Source of the DNA: M50B103 sp041667565
Lineage (GTDB): Bacteria > Fidelibacterota > Fidelibacteria > Fidelibacterales > Fidelibacteraceae
Reading direction: 5' to 3'
Length of the DNA stretch: 64,000 bases
Assembly (NCBI GenBank): GCA_964572745.1
Contig: CAZNFT010000004.1
Location: 7,908-71,907 of the forward strand
A program made the translations under genes and the position numbers. The notes below the pieces were generated by a model. It was not told the origin of the DNA. It saw nothing but the letters and a program-made list of their open reading frames with translations, and made no database searches. The number at the start of each line of letters is the position of its first letter. Position 1 is the first letter of the stretch. This document shows, piece after piece, positions 45,016-53,944 of the stretch.

Positions 45016-45044
45016 GAGCGGACCAGAGTGTCCGCTCTTTTTTT
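45016..45044 (+). terminator. Rho-independent terminator after the glycosyltransferase gene
   Basis: An 8-bp GC-rich stem (GAGCGGAC/GTCCGCTC) with a six-base loop runs straight into seven T. It lies 57 bp after the stop codon. Confidence 0.92.
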
Positions 45045-45689
45045 ATTGTACGAAAATCATCATATCGTTTTTAAATAGCCTCTGGTTTCCACCTTCGCTA
45101 AAGCTTCGGCGGACAGGTAAACCCGAGGCTATTGATTTTTAGATAATAAATTTTAAAAGGGCGACTCTAAAGTCGCCGTACATTTAATTAGCGACAAGAA
45201 AAAGCTTGTGCAATTTTTTTGGGAGACGCACCATGGCGCGTCTTATTATCACAATGGATTCTCAGGCTTTTGAAAACATATTATTGGTTTACAAAAAAGC
45301 AAGGGCAATGAAATATTAAGAGACGCGATGAATTGCGTCTGTACATTTTATCACCGACAAGAGAAACTTATCCACTATATCCTGCCGTGCCCTTCCGTAG
45401 TCCCGACTTTCTGGGACACAGGAGGGTTATCCTATAAATAAACAATCCTGTTTATCCTGTCTAAAGATTATCCTCTGATCCTGTCAGAAAGACATTCTTG
45501 TCATCCTGTTATCCCGTCTAAATAAATCTAAAGCATCCTGTTATCTTGTCAAGAAAATCCAAAAGATCCAGTAATCCTGTCTAATACTATTAGGTCTGTC
45601 TCGTCAAAATATCAATTGACAAATTGCATTTAAAGTGAAAACATTGTACCTTTACGAGAATTTTATTGAAAAACTTAAACGGAGAGACT
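45045..45689. repeat. Intergenic repeat cluster: hairpin units and degenerate ATCCTGT tract
   Basis: About 640 bp with no gene. It contains an inverted repeat AATAGCCTC (45074-45082)/GAGGCTATT (45125-45133) and three small hairpins of the form GGCGAC-TCTAAA-GTCGCC, AGACGC...GCGTCT (twice, 45222-45244 and 45321-45341). Two of them are followed by a related GTACATTT(A/T)...GACAAGA sequence. From about 45421 to 45595 there is a degenerate tract of ATCCTGT(C/T)-type units like the ordered array at 54 kb. The kinase promoter must lie at the right end. Confidence 0.75.
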
Positions 45690-46883
45690 ATGTCAAAAAC
45701 ACTTTTGATCGGAATAGACGGGGGCGCAACCAAGGTAAGTGGTTGGACAACGGTTATTAATGATGATAATACTTTTCAATTAGGCGACATTAATGTTATC
45801 AAAGAATATCGTGAATATGATGAGCATATGCCTTCATTTGTGCCCGTGAACATATTGATTCAATTGGGTGAAATGAATGAAAATGAAATAGAATTAACAG
45901 TTGAAGAAAAATTGCACGGTAAAGCTTATATGTATGCTACAGCTGATGTGATCGTTGAATTAGCCAACAAAGTCGGTGCAGACAACGTGATGGTTGGTAT
46001 TGGTATGCCTGGACTTAAATCTGCAGATAAGCGAGGAATTGTTGCTTTAGCGAATGGACCTCGTATGCCCGATTATTGCAAAATTATCGAAGAACGCGTC
46101 GAAGCGGCAGGTATAAAAATGGAAAAACCCATTCATCATTTGGGTTCTGATGCTGATTATTGTGGCATTGGCGAAGAATACAGTTCAGATGGGCTTTTTT
46201 CAACTGCAGAGAATTCATATTATTTAGGTGGCGGTACCGGTGTTGCCGATGCTATGAAACTGAAAGGTGAATTACTGCCTTTTGATGAAGCTAAAACATG
46301 GATAGCAAAATCTTGGGAAATGAAAAATAGCGAAGGAAAATCCATGGAGCGCTTTGCGTCTTCTAGCGGTATTCAGGCTATCTATTCTGAATTTTCAGGT
46401 ATATCTGTTGAAGATCTGAATAAAAACGATATTTATCCACCACAGATCATGGCACTGTTTGATGAAGATGCGTCTGCTAAAAGAACATTTAATGATGTCA
46501 GTTATAATATTGCAAAATTACTTTTTGAAAGAATTGTCACCATTTATGGCGGTTGGCATCATTTCTTTGATTTTGTAAATTCCAATAGAGCTGACCTTAG
46601 CGAAAAACACCCTTATCGAAATACACTTCTTGATAATATTATTATTGGTCAACGCCTCGGAGATCTTCTTGAAGAATCTAAAGGCAAGAATGTTTTTTTC
46701 GAACCCTGTATGGAATTTTTGACAAAATTTATTGTTGAATCACCTTATCTTGATGCAAGGTTTAAAAAACACTATTTAAAAGATGATAAATTTAATGAAG
46801 ATCTTATTTTAACATCAAAATTGCGTGAAGCACCTGCTATTGGTGCAGGTGTAGATGCCTATTTAACCTATCAGGGAGAATAA
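45690..46883 (+). CDS. Sugar-kinase-like ATPase (ROK/BadF actin-fold superfamily)
   Basis: 397 residues. The phosphate-1 motif LIGIDGGATKVSGWTT, GADNVMVGIGMPGLKSADKRG and a PHOSPHATE-2-like SYYLGGGTGVADAM place it in the ASKHA fold with N-acetylglucosamine kinase/ROK relatives. The exact substrate is not deducible; no zinc-binding CxCGxxGC motif of true ROK kinases is present. I use the ATG at 45690 after GGAGAG; an in-frame TTG at 45666 has no site. The stop is followed in the same frame, after one sense codon, by the RicT/PSP1 gene. Confidence 0.75.
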   Translation: MSKTLLIGIDGGATKVSGWTTVINDDNTFQLGDINVIKEYREYDEHMPSFVPVNILIQLGEMNENEIELTVEEKLHGKAYMYATADVIVELANKVGADNVMVGIGMPGLKSADKRGIVALANGPRMPDYCKIIEERVEAAGIKMEKPIHHLGSDADYCGIGEEYSSDGLFSTAENSYYLGGGTGVADAMKLKGELLPFDEAKTWIAKSWEMKNSEGKSMERFASSSGIQAIYSEFSGISVEDLNKNDIYPPQIMALFDEDASAKRTFNDVSYNIAKLLFERIVTIYGGWHHFFDFVNSNRADLSEKHPYRNTLLDNIIIGQRLGDLLEESKGKNVFFEPCMEFLTKFIVESPYLDARFKKHYLKDDKFNEDLILTSKLREAPAIGAGVDAYLTYQGE

Positions 46884-46886
46884 GTT

Positions 46887-47783
46887 ATCAGCGAGCAATT
46901 AATAAAATTATCCTTCAAGGGAAACCGGAAGGAATATTATAGAAATCCACTTAATTTCCCCATTCAAAAGGGTGAATTTCTCATTGTTGAAACAGATAAA
47001 GGTTTTGATATGGGAGAAGTTTCGGCGATTACCGAAAATTTTCAGCCCAAGATAAGCGTTTCTCAATTTGAGATCATCAGAAAAGCGGATTCTAAAGATT
47101 ATGATATTCTTGAAAGGAATCGTAAAGAAGAGGATAGAATTCTTGCAGAAAGCAAAAAGGAGATAAGAGAACTTGGGCTTGTGATGAAGCTTATGGATGT
47201 TGAATATCAGCTTGACAAAAAAAAATTATCTTTTTATTACACTGCCGAAGAAAGAGTCGATTTTAGAGAGTTGGTAAGAATACTTGCAGGCATGTTCAGA
47301 ACACGAATTGAAATGCGACAGATAGGTGTTCGAGATGAAACCAAACGTCTTTGTGGCGTAGGATCATGTGGTTTACCACTTTGTTGCGGTTCGTTTTTAG
47401 AAAGTTTTGATCCTGTAAGTACTCAAGTAGCCAAAGATCAAAGCTTACCCATGAATCCAATTAAGCTCAGCGGCCAATGCGGAAAATTAAAATGTTGTCT
47501 TCTCTATGAACACGGTTTTTATGTGGAAGAACTGAAAAAATTCCCTCCAATTGGTGAACCTCTTATTAAAGATAATCAAAAAGGCTATATTCAAAAGATA
47601 GATATTTTTAGCGGTATTGCCACTTGTGATTTCCTTGATGACACTCGTGAATTTATCCCCTTGGAAGAATTAAAAAGCTACCTTTCTGAAGCTCAAAAAA
47701 AGGGTTTAAAAAAACTGACGAATATTCTTCATGATATTTTGCACCATGATGTACACGATATGAAGAAGATCGAAGATCACTAA
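46887..47783 (+). CDS. ricT: RicT / PSP1-domain protein with an apparent non-AUG start
   Basis: The conserved cysteine-rich PSP1 core is clear: RLCGVGSCGLPLCCGSFLESF and LSGQCGKLKCCLLYE, the residues that in Bacillus RicT (YaaT) bind Fe-S with RicA and RicF to guide RNA processing by RNase Y. The conserved N-terminus (EQLIKLSFKGNRKEYYRNP...GEFLIVETDKGFDMGEV) lies upstream of the first ATG (47010), in a frame with no ATG, GTG or TTG after the kinase stop. An AGGGAG site (46873-46878) is perfectly spaced to ATC at 46887, so I start there: 298 residues. If annotated from 47010, 41 conserved residues are lost. Confidence 0.8.
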   Translation: MSEQLIKLSFKGNRKEYYRNPLNFPIQKGEFLIVETDKGFDMGEVSAITENFQPKISVSQFEIIRKADSKDYDILERNRKEEDRILAESKKEIRELGLVMKLMDVEYQLDKKKLSFYYTAEERVDFRELVRILAGMFRTRIEMRQIGVRDETKRLCGVGSCGLPLCCGSFLESFDPVSTQVAKDQSLPMNPIKLSGQCGKLKCCLLYEHGFYVEELKKFPPIGEPLIKDNQKGYIQKIDIFSGIATCDFLDDTREFIPLEELKSYLSEAQKKGLKKLTNILHDILHHDVHDMKKIEDH

Positions 47784-47789
47784 TATTTT

Positions 47790-47816
47790 AGCGGGATTTC
47801 ATATCCCGCTTTTCTT
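47790..47816 (+). terminator. Terminator after the RicT/PSP1 gene
   Basis: An 8-bp stem (AGCGGGAT/ATCCCGCT) with a five-base loop leads into TTTCTT. It begins 7 bp after the stop and separates the kinase-ricT unit from coaE. Confidence 0.88.
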
Positions 47817-47892
47817 ATCTACTTGTTTTTATGATAAAATATTCTATGAACTTTCTTTTGCCTTTATACTTTTGCCTTTGTATTTTTAATTT

Positions 47893-48492
47893 ATGTTAAG
47901 CATTGGACTAACCGGTGGATTGGGCTCAGGGAAATCCTTGGCTACAAAGTTTTTTTATGAACAAGGAGCAAACATTCTTGATGCTGATGATATTGCTAAA
48001 ACTTTAATTGAAGTTAAACCTGAACTCATTGAAAAGATAAAGCTGGAGTTTGGTGATGATTGTTATATTGAAGGTAAGCTTCAAAAGAGAGTCCTTGCAC
48101 AAAGAGCCTTTGTTTCACCCGAGTCCACAGCAAAATTAAACTCCATTTCACATCCTGCTCTCAAAGATCATCTTGAAAAATATATAAAGGCATTTAAAGC
48201 GATACCGGGAGTTCTAATTGTAGAAGCTGCAGTTCTCTTGGAAGCGGGTTTTCAGGATATATTTGACAAGACCATCCTTGTGACAGCCGATAAAAATATT
48301 CGTGTCGAACGGGCTTTTGCCAGAGGAGATATATCCGAGAAAAGCATTCAGCAACGTATGGCCCTGCAAATGCCTGAAGAAGAAAAACGTAAGTTGGTAG
48401 ATCTTGTTATTGAAAACAATGGAGATGAAGAGCTGCTAAAAATGGAATGTCTAAAGATTTGGAATAAGCTTCGAGCCCTTTGTATAAGTTAA
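47893..48492 (+). CDS. coaE: Dephospho-CoA kinase
   Basis: 199 residues. The P-loop is GLTGGLGSGKS (about 5-15), followed by FYEQGANILDADDIAK with the catalytic-region Asp pair, and the LID region (FARGDISEKSIQQRMALQM). It performs the last step of coenzyme A synthesis. The start lacks a ribosome-binding site; upstream is a low-complexity TTTTGCCTTTATACTTTTGCC-like tract. The final codons (RALCIS and the stop) lie inside a copy of the dispersed repeat, so insertion has supplied the C-terminus. Confidence 0.94.
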   Translation: MLSIGLTGGLGSGKSLATKFFYEQGANILDADDIAKTLIEVKPELIEKIKLEFGDDCYIEGKLQKRVLAQRAFVSPESTAKLNSISHPALKDHLEKYIKAFKAIPGVLIVEAAVLLEAGFQDIFDKTILVTADKNIRVERAFARGDISEKSIQQRMALQMPEEEKRKLVDLVIENNGDEELLKMECLKIWNKLRALCIS

Positions 48493-48629
48493 GACTAGCT
48501 GACTTCTGAGAGATATTTTTTCTTTTCGATACACATATCGCTGTTTATAACAAATTATTAGCAAGAGATTTAAAGAAGAAAAGGAATTTTATCCACAAAT
48601 GCCTGGATGGGAGCTTATGCAAAGGGTTC
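48474..48629 (-). repeat. MITE-like dispersed repeat, full-length reverse copy
   Basis: Read on the minus strand it starts GAACCCTTTGCATAAGCT, contains TTTGTGGATAAAAT (DnaA box at 48589-48597), TTCTTTAAATCTCTTGCTAATAA-type core, GCGATATGTGTATCGAAAAG and ends ACTTATACAAAGGGCTC. It is nearly collinear with the copy at 21982. Its right end overlaps the 3' end of coaE. Confidence 0.85.
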
Positions 48630-48724
48630 ATTTAATGAATAGACTCTCTTTACAGCTTTTTCCTTATCTGATGGATTGTGCTTTAAAAAAATCTAAAGAC
48701 AATAAAATTTCGAGTTTATTCAAT

Positions 48725-50560
48725 TTATTTCAGCAATAATAATTTCCGTGAAGAAACTAATTTGCCATCCATATTCAAAGAACAAATATAAATCCCGCTG
48801 GGAAGACTTTCTGCATTCCAGATATGTTTATAATCCCCGGGACTTTGATATTCTTGAAAAAGCTGATCTATTAGTTTTCCCTTTACATCGTAAATATTCA
48901 GACTTACTGAAGCAGAAGTCTCAACTTTATAATTTATATTTGTTTGTGGGTTAAATGGATTGGGATATGCCTTTAGAATATTAAAACTATCCGGCATTTT
49001 TTCAGTGATTGCGCTAATACTTCTTGGCTTAGTTACTTCAATATCATCGACAGTGATATAACCATCGCTCATGTTATATCTTATACCCAGATAAACATTC
49101 TGATCTCTATAGGAACGTAAAGAATAATCATATTGCTTCCAGTCGGAAGAAGCAGGCGTGATATTTCCCAAGAGATGAGTGAAAGAGCTTCTGTTCGTAT
49201 CGCTTGTTGATAGATAAACGCTACAGTGACGGTTTAAATTTAACATATAAGCCCAGAGACTAAGTTTTGCATTACGATCATTGGGGACTTGAAATTTTGG
49301 AGAGACCAACCATTGGTCCAGACTATCGAAGCCATAGGACATATCACCGCTATGGACCAGATTATAAGTGCCTTGATTTTTAAAAAAACCACCACCATCA
49401 TATATCCAACCGGATTCTGCACCTTCAAAACTTGTATGTAAGTAACGAGTTACATTATCATCATTTGCCCTTATATTAAAAACAGCTCCTTGGTGATCAT
49501 TGAAATTATAGCCGCTTGTTGCTTCAAGAGCGGATAAACGGTACCACCCATCGTAAGAACCACCCCAACCCCAGTTGATATGGTAATGAGTATTTTCAGT
49601 AATCTTGTAACCATCAATTATAAAAGCGTGGCCACCTCCACTTCCTTGTCCACGATAGGGAAGTGGACGACCCGCATCAATTTCTTGTTGAAGTAAGATA
49701 CTCCAGTCTTGTTCGCTATAGTCTTTTTTATTCTTAATATACATCGAAGGTGCATAGTCAAAATGCGAACGTAGGGCATACATCATATCTTCATAAGCTG
49801 CAGAAGAAGCCTCGGGTAAAAACTCCATTTCAACAGATGTTGCACATTGTAATAAAAACGAAGCAAGATCTTTTTTTTGATCTTCAGGAACGGTTAAGTT
49901 ACCAAATCTATCGCATAAAGAATCGGGCATGTTTTCATAATCGTAGGAGGATGTGTCAAAATCTGCATACATATTTGTATTGGTACTTTCACTGTAATAC
50001 CAGCGTTTTCCGTATCCGCGAGGCGGGTGCTCGTAGTAATTCATGAGTTGTCCCATGACCACGGCGACGCATCCGACCAAGGCTTGTTGTTCATTGTACT
50101 CAGGCATAACAAAATTTGGAAATTGAGAATTATAATGAGGCCTTTGATTCCAGATCGATGTTAGAAGAGGTCCTTTTATATTTATAGCTATTTTATCTAA
50201 AGAATGCTGTTTGTCAGAGACCCAATCTGGATGCTGAGAATTTATAGCGTTTAAATATTTATTAATTTCTTTATCATAAAGATCGCACTGTGCCTTAAAT
50301 GCAGGGTGTTTGCCTTGTGTACCGGCTTTATCCGAATAGGCAAGAATGCCGGGGAAAGCATCATCGCGCGAAGATAGAACAAATCCACCTTTTTCAAAAT
50401 GGGTGAGGATGAGATTATCATTTATCAATTCTGTGGAGCGGATGTTTTTGTCAGGGAAATGATGATTTACAAGAGAGAACAGCTGCTCATTATTTATTGG
50501 TTTAGCAAATAAAAAAGAGAATATTCCAATAAGAGATAATACTATATTTGTTTTTTTCAT
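48725..50560 (-). CDS. Secreted C10-family (streptopain-like) cysteine peptidase with type IX-like sorting domain
   Basis: 611 residues. A signal peptide (NIVLSLIGIFSFLFA) is followed by a C10 propeptide region and the catalytic domain: nucleophile Cys in QALVGCVAVVMGQLMNYYEHP and His in GGGHAFIIDGYK, with HYHINWGWGGSYDGWYRL near the active site. A beta-sandwich domain (LHTSFEGAESGWIYDGGG) precedes the C-terminal FlgD-like domain starting AYPNPFNPQTNINY. It likely digests extracellular protein, in keeping with amino-acid-fermenting anaerobes. The start at 50560 is preferred (GGGA 6 nt upstream); 50572 is possible. It resembles secreted C10 peptidases of other FCB bacteria. Confidence 0.9.
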   Translation of the reverse strand: MKKTNIVLSLIGIFSFLFAKPINNEQLFSLVNHHFPDKNIRSTELINDNLILTHFEKGGFVLSSRDDAFPGILAYSDKAGTQGKHPAFKAQCDLYDKEINKYLNAINSQHPDWVSDKQHSLDKIAINIKGPLLTSIWNQRPHYNSQFPNFVMPEYNEQQALVGCVAVVMGQLMNYYEHPPRGYGKRWYYSESTNTNMYADFDTSSYDYENMPDSLCDRFGNLTVPEDQKKDLASFLLQCATSVEMEFLPEASSAAYEDMMYALRSHFDYAPSMYIKNKKDYSEQDWSILLQQEIDAGRPLPYRGQGSGGGHAFIIDGYKITENTHYHINWGWGGSYDGWYRLSALEATSGYNFNDHQGAVFNIRANDDNVTRYLHTSFEGAESGWIYDGGGFFKNQGTYNLVHSGDMSYGFDSLDQWLVSPKFQVPNDRNAKLSLWAYMLNLNRHCSVYLSTSDTNRSSFTHLLGNITPASSDWKQYDYSLRSYRDQNVYLGIRYNMSDGYITVDDIEVTKPRSISAITEKMPDSFNILKAYPNPFNPQTNINYKVETSASVSLNIYDVKGKLIDQLFQEYQSPGDYKHIWNAESLPSGIYICSLNMDGKLVSSRKLLLLK

Positions 50561-50572
50561 TTTTAATCCCAT

Positions 50573-50836
50573 GTTGAGTTCTTTAAGTTAAGCTCAATAT
50601 AAAATCAATACAATTGAAAATTTGATTTATTATCTTTAGATCACAGACCGGTACACTGGGGGGGTGTATTCTTATTTTTTTATGGGCAATATCGTCCTTT
50701 TTAGCTTATGTTGGCGTCTGCAATTCCGTCTTTGTATGTAGTCGCTTTTTACTTTTACTTTTACCTTTTTACTTTTGCCTTTTGACTTGTATTGTTTATA
50801 TTCTTTTTTGTAATGTTAAATTAAATGGAGGGAAAC
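50573..50836. other. Divergent spacer with low-complexity pyrimidine tract
   Basis: 264 bp upstream of both the C10 peptidase and the barrel protein. It contains a GGGGGGG run near 50659 and a tract of TTTTTACTTTTAC / TTTTGCC units (about 50745-50785), the reverse-complement relative of AAAAAGT units at 22.2 kb and of the tract before coaE. Confidence 0.6.
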
Positions 50837-52132
50837 ATGAAAAACACATTACGTATAATACTTGTGTTGACAATCCTGTTGGCAGCCTTTATACAGGCTG
50901 ATGAGTTTGTGAAGACCGGAATTAATGTTGGACCATTGCCATCAGTGGCATTTAGTTCCGATACTGGTTTTCAGTACGGTTTGCTTGCAAATATTTTCTT
51001 TTATGGAGATGGCGAGGTCTACCCTGATTATTACCATAATCTATATGTGGAATGGAACCGAACAACAAAAGGTGCTGGTTTAGCACAGGTTACCTATGAT
51101 TCTAAATACCTGATACCCGGAATTCGTGTAACTGCAGATCTATCTTATGTCACTAAGCTGGCTTGGGGTTTTTATGGCTTTAACGGCGCTGAATCTGTTT
51201 ACAATAGCGAATGGGTTGACAAAACAAGTGACTCATATAGAAATTCACTGTACTATGCAATGCAAAGAAATAATTTTCGTTTTACCTCTAATTTTCAGGG
51301 TAATATCACCGATAATTCTTTTCGTTGGTTAGGTGGTATAGGCCTGCTGAATTTCAATGTTGCATCAGCTAAAACAACAAGGGCCTGGGATTCAACTTTT
51401 GTAGATCAAACAACTTTATATGATGATCTTTTAGACTGGGGCGCGATTTCTGCAAAAGAAGCTGATGGTGGTTTGGTTTCCTATGTAAAAGCTGGTGTTG
51501 TTTATGATACACGTGATAATGAAGCATGTGCCATGACCGGACTTTGGGAAGAACTTGTTCTGACCTATGCACCTGATTTTGCAGGTTTAAATGAAAGCGG
51601 TTGGTTACAGTTATCAGCAATTCACCGTCAGTATTTTACTTTAGTCCCTAAAAATCTTTCTTTGACTTATCGTTTAGGTTACCAAGGAATTATTGCAGGA
51701 AAGCAGCCTTTTTATATGCAGGGAAATATGCCTAATTCACGATCAAATGTTGATGGTTTGGGCGGAAGCAAAACAGTCCGTGGTATTTTAGGCTCAAGAC
51801 TTGTCGGCGATGGCTATGCTTTTGCTAATCTTGAATTGCGTTGGAAGATCGTACGTTTTAATTTTATTAATCAGAACTTCTATTTTGGTGTCAATCCTTT
51901 TGTTGATGCAGGTATGGTTGTACAGCCCTATGATTATGACAAATCCGGAATTCCTGATGACGTATATGACGATTATATTTCAGGTAAGTCAGAAACCGTT
52001 CACCTATCTTACGGTTTGGGTATTAAGTTAGCCATGAATGAAAACATGATCATCTCAGTTGATTATGGCTTTGCTGGTTCCAAGAATGATGGTTCAACCG
52101 GCCTGTATATTGGCTTAGGTTACCTCTATTAA
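50837..52132 (+). CDS. Outer-membrane beta-barrel protein of the Omp85/surface-antigen type
   Basis: 431 residues. Signal peptide (IILVLTILLAAFIQA); the rest alternates amphipathic strands rich in aromatic residues and ends in GLYIGLGYLY, an outer-membrane C-terminal strand. LGGSKTVRGILGSRLVGDGYAFANLELRWKI matches the (V/I)RG(Y/F) loop-and-strand block of BamA/TamA-like barrels. No POTRA domains are present, so it is a barrel-only family member of unknown cargo. I start at 50837, after GGAGGG; the ATG at 50825 overlaps that site. The fluoride channel gene follows after 5 bp. Confidence 0.8.
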   Translation: MKNTLRIILVLTILLAAFIQADEFVKTGINVGPLPSVAFSSDTGFQYGLLANIFFYGDGEVYPDYYHNLYVEWNRTTKGAGLAQVTYDSKYLIPGIRVTADLSYVTKLAWGFYGFNGAESVYNSEWVDKTSDSYRNSLYYAMQRNNFRFTSNFQGNITDNSFRWLGGIGLLNFNVASAKTTRAWDSTFVDQTTLYDDLLDWGAISAKEADGGLVSYVKAGVVYDTRDNEACAMTGLWEELVLTYAPDFAGLNESGWLQLSAIHRQYFTLVPKNLSLTYRLGYQGIIAGKQPFYMQGNMPNSRSNVDGLGGSKTVRGILGSRLVGDGYAFANLELRWKIVRFNFINQNFYFGVNPFVDAGMVVQPYDYDKSGIPDDVYDDYISGKSETVHLSYGLGIKLAMNENMIISVDYGFAGSKNDGSTGLYIGLGYLY

Positions 52133-52137
52133 TTAAA

Positions 52138-52506
52138 ATGTCTAAATACTTATTTATAGCGTTGGGCGGTGCTTTGGGTGCCGTCCTTCGTTTTTTTCTT
52201 TCCACTTGCTTAAATTCTGCATCTAATACTCAATTTCCTTGGGGAACTCTTGGTGTAAACTTAATCGGTTCCTTTATCTTAGCTTTTTTTATTGCGCTGA
52301 GCGGAGGAGAGCAAAATAGCTGGTATTTTTTCCTTGCTGTTGGTCTTTTGGGTGCATTTACCACCTTTTCAACATTCAGTGTAGAAACGTTTAGCCTTAT
52401 TCAAACAGCTGGAATTTGGATGGGCCTTCTTAATATGTTCGCTAATCTGGCAGGAGGATTATCGCTTGCGATTGGTGGGTATTACCTAGGAAGCATGCTT
52501 AAATAA
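52138..52506 (+). CDS. crcB: Fluoride efflux channel Fluc/CrcB
   Basis: 122 residues with four transmembrane helices. Signatures: GGALGAVLRFFLS, WGTLGVNLIGSFILAF and GLLGAFTTFSTFSVE, the last with the fluoride-coordinating Phe/Thr track. It exports F- as a dual-topology dimer. It starts 5 bp after the barrel gene, so it lacks room for a fluoride riboswitch of its own. Confidence 0.94.
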   Translation: MSKYLFIALGGALGAVLRFFLSTCLNSASNTQFPWGTLGVNLIGSFILAFFIALSGGEQNSWYFFLAVGLLGAFTTFSTFSVETFSLIQTAGIWMGLLNMFANLAGGLSLAIGGYYLGSMLK

Positions 52507-52726
52507 TTAAAGGCTTGTTATCTCGACCGAAGACTTGCACACAGTAGAAAAGCTGGCTGATGTATTTAATTTTAAAGTATTTTTTTAGCATTCTTGCATT
52601 CCATGTTAAATTTCCCTAATATAAAAGGCTATTTATAAAATAAGCATGTAATAATTTAAGAGCCACTGCCGGACGGAACACGGGGTGGCATATTTTACAT
52701 TAACTGGAAATTTAAGGAGTACTACC

Positions 52727-53845
52727 ATGGCAAAATACCGAATTGGATGGCTACCGGGTGATGGTGTTGGCAACGAAGTAATGGAAGCAGCTAAGATAGT
52801 TTTGGATAAACTTGAGCTTGATGCTGAATTTGTTCATGGCGATATTGGCTGGGAGTTTTGGAAGACTGAGGGTGATGCGCTTCCTCAGAGAACCATCGAT
52901 ATGTTAAAGACAGTTGATTGTGCGCTTTTTGGTGCCATAACATCACAGCCCAAGGAAGAAGCCGAAAAAGCACTTGTTCCTGAAATGCAAGGCAAAGGCT
53001 TTGTGTATTTTTCACCCATTGTCCGCCTTCGCCAGCTTTTTGATCTGCATACAAATATGCGGCCATGTAAAGCTTATAAAGGTAATCCTTTAAATTATAA
53101 GGATGAAATTGATATTACCATTTTCCGAGAAAATACTGAGGGTATGTATGGAGGTATTGAGTTTCATCCGCTTCCTAAAGATGTTTACGATGTACTAGAT
53201 AAAAATCATCCCAAAATGAAAAAATTCAAAGATGCCGGACTCGAAAATATTGCATTATCCACTCGTATTATGACTCGTCAGGGATGTAAACGCATTATTA
53301 CTAATGCCTTTGAATATGCCAAAAAATATGGCAAGAAAGCCGTGACAGTGTGCGATAAACCTAATGTGCTTCGAGAAACAGGTGGTTTAATGATTCGTAC
53401 TGCTCGTGAAGTTGCCCAAAATTATCCCGGTATTGAACTTTGGGAAACAAATATCGATGCTCAATGTATGTGGCTTGTTAAAGATCCTGGAAATTATGAA
53501 GTGATCGTTGCCGAAAATATGTTTGGCGATATTCTTTCAGATCTTTCCGCACAATTAGTCGGTGGATTGGGCTTTGCAAGTTCTGCAAATATTGGTGATA
53601 AATTGGCAGTTTTTGAACCGACACATGGCTCTGCACCAAAATATTATGGTCAGTATAAAGTTAATCCAACCGCTATGATCCTGACAGCCAAAATGATGTT
53701 AGATTGGCTGGGTGAAAGTGAAATGGCTGAAAAACTAGAAACTGCAGTTGCAGATGTCATTGCCGAAGGCAAGGTACGTACTTATGATCTTGGTGGAACA
53801 AATAGCTCGCTAGAAGTTGCCGAGGAAATTGCATCCAAATTATAA
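52727..53845 (+). CDS. Isocitrate/isopropylmalate-family NAD-dependent dehydrogenase
   Basis: 372 residues. The N-terminus IGWLPGDGVGNEVMEAAKIVL, substrate-binding IVRLRQLFDLHTNMRPCK and FRENTEGMYGG, and the metal/NAD end VAENMFGDILSDLSAQLVGGLGFASSANIGDKLAVFEPTHGSAPKYYG define the beta-decarboxylating dehydrogenase family. Overall the pattern suggests NAD-isocitrate dehydrogenase or a homoisocitrate-type enzyme rather than LeuB, since no leucine genes are near. I use the ATG at 52727 after AAGGAG; a longer frame from 52685 has no site. Confidence 0.88.
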   Translation: MAKYRIGWLPGDGVGNEVMEAAKIVLDKLELDAEFVHGDIGWEFWKTEGDALPQRTIDMLKTVDCALFGAITSQPKEEAEKALVPEMQGKGFVYFSPIVRLRQLFDLHTNMRPCKAYKGNPLNYKDEIDITIFRENTEGMYGGIEFHPLPKDVYDVLDKNHPKMKKFKDAGLENIALSTRIMTRQGCKRIITNAFEYAKKYGKKAVTVCDKPNVLRETGGLMIRTAREVAQNYPGIELWETNIDAQCMWLVKDPGNYEVIVAENMFGDILSDLSAQLVGGLGFASSANIGDKLAVFEPTHGSAPKYYGQYKVNPTAMILTAKMMLDWLGESEMAEKLETAVADVIAEGKVRTYDLGGTNSSLEVAEEIASKL

Positions 53846-53944
53846 GGACTTGTAACTATAAATAGCTTTTTCTGTCGTATCAGATCTTTCTTCGAAGCTT
53901 CGGGCTTCAGGATGACCCTACTACGTTCCGAAGAATCGGAACTT

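Noticed and set aside
45321..45341. tRNA-like stem structure
   Set aside because: Only a single short hairpin, without anticodon or T-arm consensus.
45370..45380. DnaA-box-like TTATCCACT in the 45 kb spacer
   Set aside because: Single near match inside a generic repeat unit; no cluster or AT-rich unwinding segment beside it.
51510..51525. CACGTG core as another parS
   Set aside because: The flanks (ATACACGTGATAAT) do not match the TGTTNCACGTGAAACA pattern; it is coding sequence of the barrel gene.
52507..52726. Riboswitch upstream of the dehydrogenase or for fluoride
   Set aside because: No recognisable aptamer pattern; crcB is only 5 bp behind another gene, leaving no room for one.
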